39,968 bases of DNA, from the NCBI GenBank assembly GCA_030827365.1, contig JAUREO010000014.1, forward strand, positions 1-39,968, in the 5' to 3' direction. This DNA is from Candidatus Poseidonia sp. (GTDB taxonomy: Archaea; Thermoplasmatota; Poseidoniia; Poseidoniales; Poseidoniaceae). Position numbers and translations under genes: made by a program. The notes under the pieces are model-generated. The model did no database searches. It saw only the letters and a program-made list of their open reading frames with translations, and was not told where the DNA came from. Positions 25,525 to 34,500 of this stretch are shown here, in pieces (position 1 is the first letter of the stretch; each line of letters opens with the position of its first letter).

Positions 25525-26245
25525 ATGTAACAATCGTCCCCTCATGGAGCGGAGTGAATCCAATTTCAAATTCGTCCTTTGATTCACGAATCATTTGAAT
25601 CCAGTGATTAAAATTTGAAATGTGGTTTTGAACCTCGGGTAATTTGGTGTCCAGATCATCGGTTGGAACCGTTGGCTCAAGGGTAAACAGAAAACCACCT
25701 GCATCCATCACCTTCAAGCACTTGTCTACCAATTCAATATGGTGTTCAATATTCGAATCTACAATGATACAATCGATATGTGGAAGATAAGGTGATGTGT
25801 TTTCTCCTTGTTTAACCAATTGAGTTTGCTTCCAAAAGGCATATTCATCAATATACGTCATTGGTTTTTGTATCACAACTTGTGTTTGATTCATCACATT
25901 GTATCTTTGAATCAACCGTTTGAGAATGACTCCAAATTTCGCCCCTTCCTCTAAGATGACATAGTTTTCTGGATTCCAATCATCTCTTTCAATGAGATCG
26001 AATAGCCAAGATGTTCTCAATCCAATTTGCCCCCCAATCTCAAGTACTGTTCGTGGTTGAATCCGAGAAATTGCGTCTCTTAATCTACGATGGACAGAAA
26101 TAGACCAAGCATCAAGTTCCATATGCTTGAGTTGTTCAAAAATATTTTTGGAAATCAAGGGTTGCTCTCTGTCATGTTTGTCGTTTATTGAAAGGAGTTC
26201 ATCAAGTGGTAACTGACCATCAATTTCATACATGGTCTTGCCCAT
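25496..26245 (-). CDS. Probable SAM-dependent methyltransferase-fold protein
   Basis: 249 residues. A Rossmann-like start VLEIGGQIGLRTSWLFDLI matches motif I of class I methyltransferases (hhExGxxxG). Next come YVILEEGAKFGVILKRLI, in the position of the acidic motif II, and HIDCIIVDSN as the motif IV-like strand. A later strand, DAGGFLFTLEPT, suits motif VI. This resembles O-methyltransferase type 3 / class I folds, but the substrate is unknown and methyl transfer is inferred. The start is ATG 26245; an in-frame ATG four codons later is possible. It is divergent from the HVO_0476-like gene with 73 bases between. Confidence 0.65.
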   Translation of the reverse strand: MGKTMYEIDGQLPLDELLSINDKHDREQPLISKNIFEQLKHMELDAWSISVHRRLRDAISRIQPRTVLEIGGQIGLRTSWLFDLIERDDWNPENYVILEEGAKFGVILKRLIQRYNVMNQTQVVIQKPMTYIDEYAFWKQTQLVKQGENTSPYLPHIDCIIVDSNIEHHIELVDKCLKVMDAGGFLFTLEPTVPTDDLDTKLPEVQNHISNFNHWIQMIRESKDEFEIGFTPLHEGTIVTFRKMHQSNS

Positions 26246-26318
26246 ACGCCTCTATGTATCAAGCCTTGTTCTCGGTTTGAGCCGATGATTTCAAACGGGG
26301 AAGGCACGGCGGTCTAAC

Positions 26319-27077
26319 ATGGACGACGAGTTTGAAGAAGAGGAAACTCTTGACAACGCGTTGCATTGTCCTAATTGTGAAGATTTTACTGCACATGAAT
26401 TTCTAAATGAAAAGCCAAGAGGCGATGGCGTTGATTTACTTGTAAAATGTCAAGATTGCAACCACATTTACACCGTGGAGTTTCGGCGACCCCCAGAAGT
26501 AATCCTGTCGTTTATTTTGTCCGATGGAGCACAATCTAGCCATCAAAAAATCAATGTCGATAAAGATGAAGAATTTATCGTTGACGATGTGTTTGAACAT
26601 GATGAAAAAATTTGGCGTATCAATCAAATTCAAGCCAAAGATAAGTCCTACCATAAGCGCTTGCAGGCTCAAGAAGTCGATACAATCAATGCATTGCGAG
26701 TTGATATGATAAGGCTTAAACTCACTTGTACAGTTGGCGAAAGATCGTATCCCGATGTTCTATTTGTCCCATATGATACTCCATTCAAAGCAGGTTCAAT
26801 CTTCAAACATCAAAGCCGTGAGTGGGTCATTCGTGCCATTCATACTGGAAAAGGGCGAACCTTGAAAGGTACAGTCGTTTGTCAAGATATCAAGCGAATC
26901 TACTTGCACGAACCAGTCGACAAGAAAGAACTTGAACCCAAAACACCTCGTGAACGACGACAAGCATGGAAAGAGGGACGACTTGGTTACAATCCAAATC
27001 CTATTCGGCCTAAGCCTTCTGAAGATAAACCGAATCAACAGAGACATGGAAGGCGGAATAAAAAACGTCGATCTTAA
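26319..27077 (+). CDS. HVO_0476-family zinc finger protein
   Basis: 252 residues. A zinc knuckle at the N-terminus, CPNCEDFTAHEF (Cys17, Cys20) with VKCQDCNHIYTVEF (Cys44, Cys47), is followed by two beta-rich repeats. These include ILSDGAQSSHQKINVDKDEEF and RLKLTCTVGERSYPDVLFVP. This order (C2C2 ribbon, then a region of sensitivity-to-S-like strands) matches archaeal HVO_0476-family proteins as I remember them; function is not known. The C-terminal 50 residues are highly basic (RRQAWKEGRLGYNPNPIR, ending HGRRNKKRRS), suggesting RNA or ribosome contact. The stop TAA shares a TTAA with the opposing proline dehydrogenase stop. Confidence 0.75.
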   Translation: MDDEFEEEETLDNALHCPNCEDFTAHEFLNEKPRGDGVDLLVKCQDCNHIYTVEFRRPPEVILSFILSDGAQSSHQKINVDKDEEFIVDDVFEHDEKIWRINQIQAKDKSYHKRLQAQEVDTINALRVDMIRLKLTCTVGERSYPDVLFVPYDTPFKAGSIFKHQSREWVIRAIHTGKGRTLKGTVVCQDIKRIYLHEPVDKKELEPKTPRERRQAWKEGRLGYNPNPIRPKPSEDKPNQQRHGRRNKKRRS

Positions 27078-28072
27078 GGTCGATTTGTCCACGGCATCAA
27101 GAATGCTTTAGCTACATGAGTACCTATCGTCGGATTTTCCTTCAAACGACGTATACTATATTCATACCACTTCTCGCCATATGGAATATACACCCGAACC
27201 CGATGTCCTTCTTTGAGTAATTTCCTTCGAAGAGGTCCACGAACACCCAATAACATTTGAAATTCATAACCCGGTCCTTTACCTTGGCGAATGCTACCCG
27301 CATGTTCTCTGGTGTCATTTTTTCCAGGGCCCATGTTTAATTGATTCAATTTTTCCATTGTGTGCAAAATAACTGGTTTATCGTGTGTAGCAATTCCAAC
27401 ATAAGCACCTGCATCAAACATGGTGTCAATGGCTTTGTTGGTAGCATGAACAATCTCTGCATAACCAGTGTAAGCGATGTTTCCGGGTTCGAGGTAAATT
27501 CCTTTACAGATTCTGTAATCAGCATCTGAACCTAATTTTTCTCGAAGTGTTTCAATGTCTCCAAGAGTTCGATGAAGTCTTCCTTGCAAAACAGTGCCAA
27601 CGTTTTTGATTCCTTTTTTATGAAGGTCAATCACGATATTAATGGTATCATCAGTAACTCTATGATCTTCCATATCCAAACGAACAAACATTTGATGCTG
27701 GTTTGCATAGGTTGTCAATTTTTCAATAAGTGCTGCACCTTGTTCATAATCGATATGGATTCCAAAAGCAGTCGGTTTGATGCTAATATTTGCGTCAAGT
27801 TTGTTCTCAGCAATGGCCGAGATGACGTTCACGTATTCATTGTAAAAATCAAGTGCTTCGTCAAAAGTTGTAATTTCTTCTCCCAAGACATCGATTGTAA
27901 AACAGGCTCCTTCCTTTTTCAATCGTGTCATGACATTGACTGCATCAGCCAGGTTAGGTCCAGCAACATACCTTCGGCTGACCCAACGTACAAACCATCG
28001 AGGCATGCGAATAGTCATCGAGACGACGAGCCTCGAGAACCAACTGACCATAGTCTTTCCAGCAGCATTCAA
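27074..28072 (-). CDS. Proline dehydrogenase (monofunctional)
   Basis: A 332-residue FAD enzyme that oxidises proline to pyrroline-5-carboxylate. Family blocks in the TIM barrel are ISIKPTAFG, FVRLDMEDHRVTDDT, VLQGRLHRTLGDIE, YRICKGIYLEP, VGIATHDKPVI, EFQMLLGVR and the diagnostic C-terminal RVRVYIPYGEKWYEYSIRRL (substrate carboxylate-binding arginines). It lacks the P5C dehydrogenase domain of PutA. The start is ATG 28072, overlapping the dtdA stop by 4 bases (ATGA), so translation is probably coupled. A P5C dehydrogenase is not in the window. It fits use of amino acids released by the extracellular proteases. Confidence 0.93.
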   Translation of the reverse strand: MNAAGKTMVSWFSRLVVSMTIRMPRWFVRWVSRRYVAGPNLADAVNVMTRLKKEGACFTIDVLGEEITTFDEALDFYNEYVNVISAIAENKLDANISIKPTAFGIHIDYEQGAALIEKLTTYANQHQMFVRLDMEDHRVTDDTINIVIDLHKKGIKNVGTVLQGRLHRTLGDIETLREKLGSDADYRICKGIYLEPGNIAYTGYAEIVHATNKAIDTMFDAGAYVGIATHDKPVILHTMEKLNQLNMGPGKNDTREHAGSIRQGKGPGYEFQMLLGVRGPLRRKLLKEGHRVRVYIPYGEKWYEYSIRRLKENPTIGTHVAKAFLMPWTNRP

Positions 28073-29049
28073 TCTTTGACCCTTTCTTTGTCGTTGCTTG
28101 CATTAGAAAATGCCTCTACATCTTTTCTTCGAAAAATTGGGATGCCCAATTCTTCGCAATATTGTTTGAGTAAATCTCGTTGCCACCCCTTGAATGCCTT
28201 TTTCTCAATCATGCAAACAATTCGTCCATGAGGAAACGCATTTTTTGTTGACACAAATGCGCTTTTGAGCGAAATTTTCCATTGCTGATCTTGATGCTCT
28301 TGGGTACCAAAGGGAAGGGCGTATGTAGCGAGCATGTGTCCAACTCTCACCTTAGGCAAAAGACCAATATGATTCGCTCTCGGTGCATAATGACCACCTC
28401 CTAATGTCATCACTACCAACTCTTCATGTGCAGTGGAGTCATCCCATACCCCAATTTCACTTGAACCGTTGAGGCCTAATCCTACAATCATAATATTTGA
28501 TAAGAAATCCGCAGCATCCAAATTCCCCCATGTCTCAGAAGTCGAACCAATTTCGATAAACATCGAAGGTGCGGCAAGAAAGGGGCCGTGATGAGTGACT
28601 TCCAATGTCAATTCAAAATCACTCAATTGTGGGTGATTCGAAATCGTTTGATGGAAAAGTTTCCACCACTCACTTATTCTTGGATTAGGGGGGACAGCAC
28701 ATCCTGCCTTACCACCATATACAATATCATCATCGAATCTCACCTGTGGAATTCCGATTGGGTGTAGGGTAAGTGATGGTCGACCACTTGCCGCTGAATG
28801 TCTTGAGGGAAAAATAACTTCACGAACTATTTCACCTGTTGAACTCTCCCACCGATGGTCGAGGTGGTCTTCCCACAAAATTTTGTCAGGTAAAAGCCAG
28901 AGTCGAACATTATGGATGGCAAAAGCTTGGAAACCTTCGACTGAGGCACATTCATTCCATACCAATTTCCTGAGAAGTGCCTCCCCTTGAATTCGGGATG
29001 CGATATCGCCTTGACTTATGGCAATCAACGTCACCAATTTGCCGTTCAC
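28069..29049 (-). CDS. dtdA: D-aminoacyl-tRNA deacylase, archaeal DTD2 type
   Basis: A 326-residue enzyme that hydrolyses D-aminoacyl-tRNA (and N-modified aminoacyl-tRNA such as aldehyde adducts in the DTD2/GEK1 family), recycling tRNA. Hallmark blocks are FPSRHSAASGRPSLTLHPIG, TLEVTHHGPFLAAPSMFIE and MTLGGGHYAPRANHIG, the last containing the GGGHYAPR signature. Start ATG 29049 gives MNGKLVTLIAISQGDIAS. The C-terminal 40 residues after the domain are charged. It is first in a two-gene unit with proline dehydrogenase, and divergent from the beta-propeller-like gene by 74 bases. Confidence 0.93.
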   Translation of the reverse strand: MNGKLVTLIAISQGDIASRIQGEALLRKLVWNECASVEGFQAFAIHNVRLWLLPDKILWEDHLDHRWESSTGEIVREVIFPSRHSAASGRPSLTLHPIGIPQVRFDDDIVYGGKAGCAVPPNPRISEWWKLFHQTISNHPQLSDFELTLEVTHHGPFLAAPSMFIEIGSTSETWGNLDAADFLSNIMIVGLGLNGSSEIGVWDDSTAHEELVVMTLGGGHYAPRANHIGLLPKVRVGHMLATYALPFGTQEHQDQQWKISLKSAFVSTKNAFPHGRIVCMIEKKAFKGWQRDLLKQYCEELGIPIFRRKDVEAFSNASNDKERVKD

Positions 29050-29123
29050 ATCGTAGCGTTCTTTCGATTTGATTTAGCAACATCGATAACAAGGTTTGAC
29101 AATAGAGAGCATATCGGAGGTAC

Positions 29124-30050
29124 ATGGAAGGTAAATTGCTTGCGAACATTGGATTTTCGCCATTCAAAGTTCTTCCTTGGAAAAACAACATTATCGCATT
29201 AGGTGTCGATGGTGAAGTAACAATTCTTGATCCTCAAGGCCAGCATATACAAGAAATCGTCACGCCTTTTCCCTGTAAAATCACTCATGCTTGCATCCTT
29301 CGAAACCAACTCATCGCTACATGGTTGGATTATGATATTTTGATTGGCAGAATGGCTGCAATTGACCTTTCGAATTCTTTCCAGATGGGGCCTACGAAAA
29401 GCGAGGTTCGCAAGTCCATGGCTCAAGCATCACGCGAACTCCATCCTCAAGGAAGTCTTTGGTCGCATTCACTGAATGCAGATGTTTTAGGCATGACAAC
29501 CATTGATGATTCAATCGTGTTTGCTCTTTGGAAACGTGGTTTGTATAAATTATCAGCCACGGCACAAGAAGATTGGCGTACACCTTTACCCACATGGCCA
29601 TCGCTACAAAAAATCCCTCAAGGTGAACAAATCATTTCAATACACGATAATGAGAGTTCAATTTTAATAAGTTCAAAAGGAGGCGGCATTGCAAAATTCT
29701 CAAAAATGGATGGAACAATGATATCAAGTGAAATCCTCATGGAGAGTTGTTCACTCTCACGGCATTTTTATTCGAATCGTCAACATCTTTGCATCACATC
29801 AAATTACAAAGCCATTTGGATGAATGAAGGTAAAACATTGAAGGAATATCAACTCAATGGTCCAGTTCAAGATGCATACTGGGACTCAACAACTTTGAGT
29901 TGGTCTATTGCTGGATGGAGAGAATTCATTCATCTTAGTGCAGATGAAGTAGTTAGGCGGAAGTTTGATGACATTTGTAATTCGATATGGCAAAATATGC
30001 ATCAAAGATACGTGATTCTCAACAATGGTAGAATCTACAGCGTGGATTGA
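29124..30050 (+). CDS. Possible beta-propeller protein of unknown function
   Basis: 308 residues with repeating short strands of the type xxIIALGVDGEVTILDPQG, SIVFALWKRGLYKLSA, SSILISSKGGGIAKFSK and LCITSNYKAIWMNEGK. Each ends in a turn followed by a hydrophobic strand, as in WD40 or quinoprotein-like propellers. No canonical WD dipeptides are present and repeat boundaries are vague. There is no signal peptide, so it is likely cytoplasmic and may act as a scaffold. Start ATG 29124 (MEGKLLANIGF). The stop TGA abuts the rps27ae stop on the other strand. Confidence 0.6.
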   Translation: MEGKLLANIGFSPFKVLPWKNNIIALGVDGEVTILDPQGQHIQEIVTPFPCKITHACILRNQLIATWLDYDILIGRMAAIDLSNSFQMGPTKSEVRKSMAQASRELHPQGSLWSHSLNADVLGMTTIDDSIVFALWKRGLYKLSATAQEDWRTPLPTWPSLQKIPQGEQIISIHDNESSILISSKGGGIAKFSKMDGTMISSEILMESCSLSRHFYSNRQHLCITSNYKAIWMNEGKTLKEYQLNGPVQDAYWDSTTLSWSIAGWREFIHLSADEVVRRKFDDICNSIWQNMHQRYVILNNGRIYSVD

Positions 30051-30227
30051 TTATTCTTCTTCTTTTTCAAGATTTGAATAACCACATCGACCACAAGACA
30101 TTCGGTCTTTGTGAACAGCTAGGAATATACCTGGGCCGCAGTATGGACAATGTTCGGCACGAACGAGTTGCCCATCTTGAATGGAATACTTTGTATGTTT
30201 TGAATGCGAATTTGGTCCATCTCCCAT
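30051..30227 (-). CDS. rps27ae: 30S ribosomal protein S27ae
   Basis: 58 residues. A zinc ribbon, [18 protein letters not shown] followed by [10 protein letters not shown] (CxxC...CxxC), and the [13 protein letters not shown] strand match archaeal S27ae / eukaryotic eS31. The acidic tail LEKEEE ends it. The start is ATG 30227; ATG 30230 one codon earlier is equally possible and overlaps the rps24e stop. It is the last gene of the rpo7-spt4-rps24e operon, in the normal archaeal order. Confidence 0.92.
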   Translation of the reverse strand: MGDGPNSHSKHTKYSIQDGQLVRAEHCPYCGPGIFLAVHKDRMSCGRCGYSNLEKEEE

Positions 30228-30559
30228 CATTCATCGCCTCCATCTTCTTCTGCGGTTCCTTCGACCTCAGGTTCTGGTTCAGATTCTCGCAGACTTTCAT
30301 GTCTCTTGTGAATATAGCTAGCCTCAACCTTCATTGCTTCCTCTGATTGGTAAATATATGCCAAACCTGATGTCAAGGCTTGACCAAATCGTGTATTGCA
30401 ATTTTTAATAATCACCAAATCGGGATTTTTGACCTTTTCATGGCTGAGAATTGCATGAAGAATTTGTTTTCGAGATGGTGTCGATTTCCCATGATGACGG
30501 AGAGTAAAAGAAAGTTCAATCCTGTCGAGAAGTTTATTTTCGTATCGTTCAATTTCCAT
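30227..30559 (-). CDS. rps24e: 30S ribosomal protein S24e
   Basis: 110 residues from ATG 30559: [20 protein letters not shown]. It contains the S24e core [17 protein letters not shown] and [20 protein letters not shown], then [19 protein letters not shown]. The C-terminus carries an acidic extension with [16 protein letters not shown], longer than typical archaeal S24e. The frame opens to 30628 but would overlap spt4. Spacing to spt4 is 4 bases. S24e contacts the 40S/30S body and is needed in small-subunit assembly. Confidence 0.92.
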   Translation of the reverse strand: MEIERYENKLLDRIELSFTLRHHGKSTPSRKQILHAILSHEKVKNPDLVIIKNCNTRFGQALTSGLAYIYQSEEAMKVEASYIHKRHESLRESEPEPEVEGTAEEDGGDE

Positions 30560-30563
30560 TTTT

Positions 30564-30770
30564 TCAACCTCCAATAATGACTTTGAGTGCATATGTACCG
30601 GGAACATCAATTTCAAGGCGTTTTGCAACTTCTGAGCGTTCGGGATTTCGAATGATCACATATCCTTGCCAATCTGAAGAAACTTTAGAAGATGGATGAC
30701 GTGGACATTGGTCAACCCCGTCGGACAAAATAAGGCGGCATTCACCGCAAGCAAACGGATTTTTCACCAT
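30564..30770 (-). CDS. spt4: Transcription elongation factor Spt4 (RpoE2)
   Basis: 68 residues. Spt4 pairs with Spt5 (NusG) to keep RNA polymerase processive. Zinc motif FACGECRLIL...CPRH; the fourth position of the usual CxxC/CxxC reads His instead of Cys. The Spt5-contacting core IIRNPERSEVAKRLEIDVPG ends in TYALKVIIGG, a clear archaeal Spt4 signature. The start ATG is at 30770. GGTGAG lies just upstream within the end of rpo7, so translation is coupled. The order rpo7-spt4-rps24e-rps27ae is conserved across archaea. Confidence 0.93.
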   Translation of the reverse strand: MVKNPFACGECRLILSDGVDQCPRHPSSKVSSDWQGYVIIRNPERSEVAKRLEIDVPGTYALKVIIGG

Positions 30771-30772
30771 TT

Positions 30773-31333
30773 TTACTCACCCATGTTGTTATCTTCATCT
30801 ATCCATAGATGACATCCCAAGCCAGGTTGTTTACTTGTCAAACCAATTTTTGACCTGCGTGGGTCAGTAGTGTCAAAAGACAAGGATACGATACGTCCTC
30901 GAACCGAATCACCAACACCAATTTTTCGGCCAGTTTGCTTTCCTTGAATATGTCCTGCACCTGGGTTTACATCGACTGTATCTTCCATGATTTGTGATTT
31001 GTGGAGAAGGGCCTCCATCGGGCCTATTCGAACGAAGGCTCCGAATTCATTGATTTCTGAGACGGCACCTTCAACCACTTCATAATCATCCATACAAAAA
31101 AGAACTGCATCGAAACGAACTCGTTGATAAATAGCTCCATCTCCGTGAATGATTCTTCCTCTGCCAATTGGCTGATGGTTTGTTGTGACGAGAATGAATC
31201 TGTTCTCTTCATCGAATCTTCCCTCAAAGGCAGTCATCGACAATCGGTCGATGTATTGATCCAACGATTGGCCTCTTCGCATATACTCTGCAGGGATTCG
31301 AATCGTGTCTTCTTTTGTTACGACTTTGTACAT
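30773..31333 (-). CDS. rpo7: RNA polymerase subunit Rpo7 (RpoE1)
   Basis: 186 residues from ATG 31333 (MYKVVTKEDTIRIPAEYM), preceded by GGTGGTGA; the frame extends to 31402. The N-terminal RNP-like domain is followed by an S1/OB domain: DYEVVEGAVSEINEFGAFVR, then MEALLHKSQI, GRKIGVGDSVRGRIV and RSKIGLTSKQPGLG. Rpo7 forms the stalk with Rpo4 that binds nascent RNA and helps open-complex formation. It is the first gene of the operon; a TATA-like element lies about 110 bases upstream. Confidence 0.94.
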   Translation of the reverse strand: MYKVVTKEDTIRIPAEYMRRGQSLDQYIDRLSMTAFEGRFDEENRFILVTTNHQPIGRGRIIHGDGAIYQRVRFDAVLFCMDDYEVVEGAVSEINEFGAFVRIGPMEALLHKSQIMEDTVDVNPGAGHIQGKQTGRKIGVGDSVRGRIVSLSFDTTDPRRSKIGLTSKQPGLGCHLWIDEDNNMGE

Positions 31334-31444
31334 TTTTGTCACCACCTTTCCACAGATGGGGTAAAGAAGGAATCGTAGATTCCGTCCTTCACCGGTTTCC
31401 ACCTCAGGAGAGAATTGACCGTAGTCAGTTTGGCCACAGACGGC

Positions 31445-31454
31445 TTATATTTAA
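31445..31454 (-). promoter_or_regulatory. TATA-like box for the rpo7 operon
   Basis: On the minus strand this reads TTAAATATAA, a strong match to the archaeal TATA consensus, the best one upstream of rpo7. A start near 31420 would give a leader of about 85 bases before the ATG at 31333. Confidence 0.5.
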
Positions 31455-31469
31455 CCAAAGCGGATGAGA

Positions 31470-31496
31470 ACATGCACCGAATCAAATGATGCATGT
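31470..31496. promoter_or_regulatory. Inverted repeat between rpo7 and the giant surface-protein gene
   Basis: Arms ACATGCA and TGCATGT, perfect over 7 bases with a 13-base spacer. It is located in the divergent intergenic region (31334-31561, the longest gene-free stretch), just upstream of the rpo7 TATA and about 65 bases before the ATG at 31562. It could be a regulator site for either gene. Confidence 0.3.
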
Positions 31497-31561
31497 GAAA
31501 AGAGCCCTTTTTACTACAAAAGAAGCATAACCCATAATTACCCTGAAGAGGCACATGAAAA

Positions 31562-34500
31562 ATGATGAAGAGCGGAGCCTATGAACCAAGGCACCTGCCA
31601 TCAATAATAATGGCTTTATTGGTCATTTTTGTTTCGCTGCAAAATCAAATCATTGATGCTCCATCGAGCGAAACGCAACAACTTGATTCAAATCAAATCG
31701 ATTTGTCGAATCATATCGAGGCATGGGACCCTTCCGAACAACCGTGGGCCCAATTCGGCGGCACACCATCACACAACGGACCGATTCCAGCTCACAACCC
31801 AGATGGAGGACCTGGCCAAGGTGCTGTTTCCGATGTCAAAGTGCTAGACGCCATTGTAACTCCAGTGGTCAACTGGCAGGCATTTGAATCCAATGAAGCA
31901 GATTCATATGGTTCTGTTATTGGAGATTTTTCCCAAAGTATTACTGCTCCTGAACAAGCAAAAGAGCGTTGCGGGAACAACACGCTGTTCCCTGTCATGA
32001 TTACAAGTGAGGTATCCAATGGCAATCTCATCAGTACAATTTCAATCGTTTCAGGTGATGATGCAAGAATTGCTTGGGAGGGTGAAATCGGACAAACACG
32101 AGAGATTAGGGCTACACCAATCATCTATGACATTAACGGAGACAATAAACCCGAAATTATTGTCGCTTACGACACTGATTCTGCATTTCACATTGATGTT
32201 TGGTCACCGGAGTTAATCTGCACAAATTCAACTTGGGAAGAAAGCGGACACTCCAACGAACTTATCTGGTCTTACTCAAACTCTGATGTTCGAATCTCAT
32301 CTACATTGCCACACCTACCCACACGGGAAAGTGGCCACTACGCCGTGACACAACCTCTTCTTGCTGACCTTGATTTGGATGGTTCTCCAAATTTGATCTT
32401 AGCCCTTGTAGACGACCCTGAAAACAATCCAGTGCCTGAATTAACAGCATTTGATTTAACAATGAACACTCCTACAACTCCAAAGTGGTCCATCAGTTTA
32501 GACAGAGGTTCACATCCATCTGACCCCGTTTTTGCACAACTTGATAGTTCGAACACTGTCGTTCTCTTGACAACCATTGATTCGAATTCGGGGAATATGT
32601 GGATTTGGAAGATTGAAGGTGCAACTGGGAGCATCTTGTGGGAACGTGTCGCTGTACAAGGGACTGATACGGGTGACGATGAAGCTCCTCGATTGCGATT
32701 GCCTGGACCTGTGATTGTTCAACTTGATTCAGATAGTGCGCCTGAAATGGTGATCACCATACCAACAGACCCAACCGGAAGGACTTCGGGGACGGGAGCA
32801 AAATTCATTGGAATGGAAATCACTTCGACAGATGAGATTTTTTCATTTCGAGCACCGAATGGATTTGCCGATACCCAACCTGTTGCAATCGACATCGATG
32901 AAGATGGTAGGCATGACCGATTATGTTGGGTGACATGGTACTCAGAATCAGCATTTAATTTCAATCGTGAAGGCATGCTTGGCTGCCACGATATAAGTAA
33001 TGAGAATCCATCTCAAGAATGGACTCGAAACCTCCAACGTGGAGGTGGTAATGACAATGATGAAATTGCCGTATCACCCCCATTTTGGATGGATATCAAT
33101 GGTGATTCAACGCCTGAAATTCTCGTTGCATTCGGGAAGAGATTGTATGCGTTTGATGGAGATACAGGCTCATCCGCTGATGCATCCGATGGTTGGTCCA
33201 CACCACTTGGTATGCCACATCGAACTTGGGCTGCTCCTGCGATTGCAGATGTCGATGGTGATGGTGCCATCGACATTTTGATTGGAGACACGCTGGTCTC
33301 TGAAGCACGAGCTGATTTGGAACCAACCAGTGACGGTAGAGGCATATCATTCAATCCAAATCAAGCCAATCCCGGTCAAGAAGTTACCATCACTGGTCAA
33401 TTTTCGAATGTTGGAACTGAGGACCCAGATGCAAATGTGGACGTGATGCTTCTCCTCAATGGAGTTGAAATTGCCCGTCAGCGCTTCACTGAGGTGAGCC
33501 CTGCAGCACCTTCTGGCAACGGTGGGCCGTTGACGATTACTGCAACAGTGACTGCAGATTTGGGAATTCATTCCGTAGAACTTGTTCTCGACATATTCAA
33601 CAATGTGACTGAAGCGAGAGAAGATAATAATCATGCACAAAGAAATTTAATTGTTGTTGAACCATATTTAGCCGAGATTTATGGTCCTGAAGACCCTCCT
33701 CGAATAGTCCCTGGTCAATCTGATATTGTCGAAATCAATCTTATGTCGACCGGTTCACAAACTGAAGATTGGACGCTGAGTTGGGACGATACTAACTTGC
33801 CGGAAGGTTGGACATTTGTGCCTGTGGATTCTTCTCAACCCACTTTCTTGCTCGATTATATGCAAGAACGAAGTGTAGAATTTCAAGTGTCGATACCAGA
33901 AACAGCGCTTGGCGATGAAAACGGGCTTGTCCATTTCACGCTCACATTGGATTCAGATGGAAACATTTCAGAAGAATTTCATTTGCAAATCGAAGTATTT
34001 CGAACAAGAGGTCTATCTTTACTTGGCCCGAGTGGGATTCAATACACAACAGGTCAAGGCAGAATTGGAAATATTGCCCAAGCGTGGATGGTGATTGAAA
34101 ACATTGGAAATGCACAAGAAACGACGACAACGCTTGACTGGACCTCTACGACTTGGGGCACTACTCCAAAATTAAAAAATTCAAACGGCGTCGAAATTTT
34201 TAACGTTCAACTCGGGCCAGGAGAAAGCCAAGAGTTGTTTGCAGAAATAGATGTTCCCGCAACGGCAAATTATGACGACTCCACAACAACTGAACTCACT
34301 ATCTGTATTGGAAGTGGTTCTGAACTCACTTGTGCTGAGATTGAAATTATGTTTGTTGTCAAGCAGTTTACAATGACACCCCATCATCAACGATCTCTCC
34401 CCGAAAGCACACTTCAGTGGACAATCGTTGGCGAATTACCATCTGACGGCTCAGTTTCTTGGAATATGGCATCAGCCTCGATGTTAAATTCAGGTTGGGA

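Noticed and set aside
27572..28231. Open frame of 219 codons on the plus strand opposite proline dehydrogenase and dtdA
   Set aside because: Cys/Phe/Ser-rich translation without domain features; it crosses two well-supported genes.
30067..30327. Minus-strand frame of 86 codons across the rps27ae region
   Set aside because: A different frame gives a perfect S27ae zinc ribbon, so this is a shadow.
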